Below, one piece after another: positions 33,210-34,992 of a DNA stretch of 34,992 bases. Each line of letters starts with the position of its first letter. Position 1 is the stretch's first letter. Position numbers and translations under genes: made by a program. The notes under the pieces were generated by a model. It was not told the origin of the DNA. It saw only the letters and a list, made by a program, of their open reading frames with translations, and did not search any database. Source of the stretch: CANJIV01 sp046330225 (GTDB lineage: Bacteria > Actinomycetota > Thermoleophilia > Solirubrobacterales > Solirubrobacteraceae); the NCBI GenBank assembly GCA_046330225.1, contig JAXLTD010000015.1, forward strand, positions 1-34,992, given 5' to 3'.

Positions 33210-34103
33210 GTGGCCGGCTTCGACGATCTCATGGCGGCGGTCGGCCGGCTCGTCGCGGATGCCGAGGCGCTCGCCGCGCTCGCAGCCCGTCTGCGGGCCG
33301 ACGCCGAGGGCATCGACGTGCCGGCGGCCATCGCGGCCGCGCTGGATCCGGCGGTGGCCGAGCTCGGCCTCGATCTGGATGCGCTCAGCGATGACGAGCG
33401 CCGCACGGCTGCGGGGTTCGCGCGCGCATTCCTGGCCCAGGCGCTCGACCTCGCCGAGCACCCGGAGCGCCCGCCTGGCTGGGCCCACGAGGACCCGGAC
33501 GTACTCCTGACGCTTGGCCGCGCCTCGGCCGTGATCGCCTCGGTCATCGCCTCGATCGCGCCCCAGCTCGACGGGCTCGAGGCGGCCCTTGCCGCCGAGG
33601 GAGCCGCCATCTGCGACGTCGGCTCCGGCGTCGGCGCCCTCTCGATCGCCCTGGCCCGGACGTGGCCGGCCGCACGCGTCGTGGGCCTGGAGCCGTGGGC
33701 GCCATCCCGGCGGCTGGCCGCCGAGGAGATCGCGGCGGCCGGGCTCGGCGACCGGATCGAGATCCGTGACCACGGCGTGGAGGACTTGGGCGATCGCGAC
33801 GCCTTCGACGCGGTCTGGCTCGCCGGCCCGTTCCTGCCCGAGCCGGTCCTCCCGGCGGCGCTCGAGCGGTCGCTGGCCGCGCTGCGTTCCGGCGGCTGGC
33901 TGCTCTTCGGGGCGTTCGCCGGGCCGCCCGATCCGCTGGCCCGACGCGTCATGGAACTGCGGGTGGTCCGCGCGGGCGGGAGCCCGCTCCCGCCGGAGGC
34001 GGCCGTCGCGCGCCTCCAAGCTGCGGGCTACGCCGAGGTCCGCCCGATCGAGCGCACCTGGCAGGCCCCCGTGGACTTCGTGGTCGGGCGCCGGCCCGGC
34101 TGA
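33210..34103 (+). CDS. Class I SAM-dependent methyltransferase
   Basis: A 297-residue protein. An N-terminal helical domain of about 120 residues (Ala/Leu/Asp-rich) precedes a Rossmann methyltransferase fold with motif I ICDVGSGVGALSIALA at about residues 134-149, the acidic strand end VVGLEPW, and DAFDAVWLAGPFLPE as motif IV region. The C-terminus is AGYAEVRPIERTWQAPVDFVVGRRPG. The N-terminal helical part is reminiscent of small-molecule methyltransferases that use it to close over the substrate. The target is unknown. GTG start directly after a promoter-like element. Confidence 0.85.
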   Translation: MAGFDDLMAAVGRLVADAEALAALAARLRADAEGIDVPAAIAAALDPAVAELGLDLDALSDDERRTAAGFARAFLAQALDLAEHPERPPGWAHEDPDVLLTLGRASAVIASVIASIAPQLDGLEAALAAEGAAICDVGSGVGALSIALARTWPAARVVGLEPWAPSRRLAAEEIAAAGLGDRIEIRDHGVEDLGDRDAFDAVWLAGPFLPEPVLPAALERSLAALRSGGWLLFGAFAGPPDPLARRVMELRVVRAGGSPLPPEAAVARLQAAGYAEVRPIERTWQAPVDFVVGRRPG

Positions 34104-34244
34104 GCGGCCCGCGGACGGCCCGCGGCCGCCGGCTCGCCCGTGTCGCGCCCGTGACACGGCACGCCGCGGCCCCGCGACAGACGGATCACCCCCCGGCCCG
34201 CAGGATGGACCCACGCTCCTCCACTGCCTCTGAAAGGGGTCCAG

Positions 34245-34883
34245 ATGTCCGCCAAGCTCACCGCCTCCCGCCGCCTCCCGATCGCCGTCATCTCGGCGCT
34301 CATCCTCGCGCTCGCGTTCACGTCGGTCGCTTCTGCGCTCCCCGGCCGGCGCAGCGTCGACAACAACGACCTGCAGTCCAACGTCGTGAAGTCGACGACG
34401 ATCATCAACGGCGAGGTCAAGCAGCAGGACCTCGGCGCCGGGTCCGTCATCTCCTCGACCGTCCAGGACGAGTCCCTCACCGGAACCGACATCCAGAACG
34501 GCTCGCTGACCGGCGACGACGTCGCTGACGACAGCCTGACGGGCCAGGACGTCAAGGAGTCCACGCTCCAGGGCGTCGCCTCGAACCAGATCCGCACGAT
34601 CGTCGGCGCCGGTGCGGTCCCGACCGGCGGCGTCGGCTCGGCCGCCGCCACCTGCGCCACGAACGAGCGCGCCATCGGCGCGAGCGCGGCGTACACGATC
34701 CCCGGGTTCCAGGACGGCAACCAGGTCAGCCAGCTCGCCGGCCTGTACATCACCGGCGTCCAGCCCAACCCGGCGACCGGCGGGACCAACGTCCGCAGCT
34801 ACACCGCCTACGCCCGCAACGAGAGCGGCTCGGCCCGCACCATCCAGGTCTACGTCACCTGCCAGGCGACGCAGATCGGCTAA
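34245..34883 (+). CDS. Secreted actinobacterial repeat protein (SLTGxDV type)
   Basis: A 212-residue protein. Residues 1-32 are a signal peptide (basic start, then LPIAVISALILALAFTSVASA). Residues 40-110 hold short repeats of the form SLTGxDVxDxSLTGxDV, which suggest a regular beta-solenoid-like fold. The C-terminal 95 residues form a beta-rich domain with one Cys near its start (AATCATNERAIGASAAYT) and one at its end (VYVTCQATQIG), probably a disulfide. The ATG has AAAGGGG upstream. A strong terminator follows, so it appears to be a single-gene unit. A cell-surface or matrix role is likely from the layout; no enzyme motif is seen. Confidence 0.85.
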   Translation: MSAKLTASRRLPIAVISALILALAFTSVASALPGRRSVDNNDLQSNVVKSTTIINGEVKQQDLGAGSVISSTVQDESLTGTDIQNGSLTGDDVADDSLTGQDVKESTLQGVASNQIRTIVGAGAVPTGGVGSAAATCATNERAIGASAAYTIPGFQDGNQVSQLAGLYITGVQPNPATGGTNVRSYTAYARNESGSARTIQVYVTCQATQIG

Positions 34884-34904
34884 GCCCCATCTCCAGCAGT
34901 TCAC

Positions 34905-34933
34905 CGCGGGGCCGGCCATATGCCGGCCCCGCG
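34905..34933 (+). terminator. Strong hairpin terminator after the secreted repeat protein
   Basis: CGCGGGGCCGGC (34905-34916) and GCCGGCCCCGCG (34922-34933) form a perfect 12-bp stem with a CATAT loop, starting 22 bases after the stop. A short T-containing tail (TCGTTG) follows. Beyond it, 34934-34992 shows nothing recognisable. Confidence 0.85.
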
Positions 34934-34992
34934 TCGTTGCGGTGGCGGCCGGGGCCGGCGGCGGCTGGGTGCCGGGGGTCAGCGGCGCGGCT

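Noticed and set aside
34139..34158. Small inverted repeat CGTGTC-N8-GACACG between the methyltransferase and the secreted protein
   Set aside because: Six-base arms with an eight-base spacer are too short to separate from chance in such sequence, and it has no clear promoter beside it.
33060..34919. A 619-residue minus-strand frame over the methyltransferase and repeat protein
   Set aside because: It is antisense to a clear methyltransferase and a signal-peptide protein, and it spans an obvious terminator hairpin.

Overview
The window is very GC-rich, tightly packed actinobacterial-type DNA: many GTG starts, frequent 4-bp GTGA/ATGA gene overlaps, leaderless-looking promoters, and long spurious open frames on every strand. 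Gene content suggests a soil actinobacterium, most likely of the Thermoleophilia/Solirubrobacterales type. The clues are a CcmABC cytochrome c maturation cluster joined to hemA/hemC, a fused CobA-HemD, MGLFKGMKD-type SHOCT proteins, an RTX-repeat protein and a Tat-exported amine oxidase. The lineage is an inference. No insertion sequence, integrase, phage gene or CRISPR array was seen.

Layout. 1-2043: 3' part of an SF2 helicase with a long Asp-rich tail, ending inside the convergent birA. 1986-8027 (minus): two blocks, cobA-hemD plus a sarcosine-oxidase-like flavoprotein, then a Tat-exported MAO-like oxidase followed by a SAM hydrolase and birA. 8138-10185 (plus): two tandem paralogous small proteins (one with a SHOCT tail) and a 3-hydroxyacyl-CoA dehydrogenase-like enzyme. 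10161-15265 (minus): a coupled operon, MoaB/Mog-like protein, ccmA, ccmB, ccmC, a CcmD-like peptide, hemA, hemC, linking heme precursor synthesis to heme delivery for cytochrome c. 15401-17038 (minus): a soluble Ser/Thr kinase with a GAF domain and a small membrane protein. 17113-18380: an acyl-CoA dehydrogenase and tRNA-Val. 18405-23126: mscL, a large hybrid histidine kinase and a convergent REC-GGDEF cyclase. The last two genes share a sigma28/WhiG-like promoter signature. 23290-25320: a cyclic-di-AMP (ydaO) riboswitch ahead of an M23 peptidase and a GH3 hydrolase. 25286-30746 (minus): a P450, a GAF-PAS-GGDEF-EAL phosphodiesterase and an RTX protein whose leader folds over its ribosome site. 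30895-30968: tRNA-Asp. 30993-33087 (minus): a three-gene operon of a MauE-thioredoxin fusion, a helical protein and a Tat-exported protein with 12 cysteines. 33210-34933: a methyltransferase and a secreted repeat protein with a terminator.

How the parts work together. Two second messengers appear. Cyclic-di-GMP is made by the REC-GGDEF protein and probably degraded by the EAL protein. Cyclic-di-AMP is probably sensed by the riboswitch to set cell-wall hydrolase expression, near an osmotic channel gene (mscL). The most novel-looking unit is the 30993-33087 operon, which resembles a disulfide-formation machine dedicated to one exported cysteine-rich client. All calls are from reading the sequence; no database search was run.
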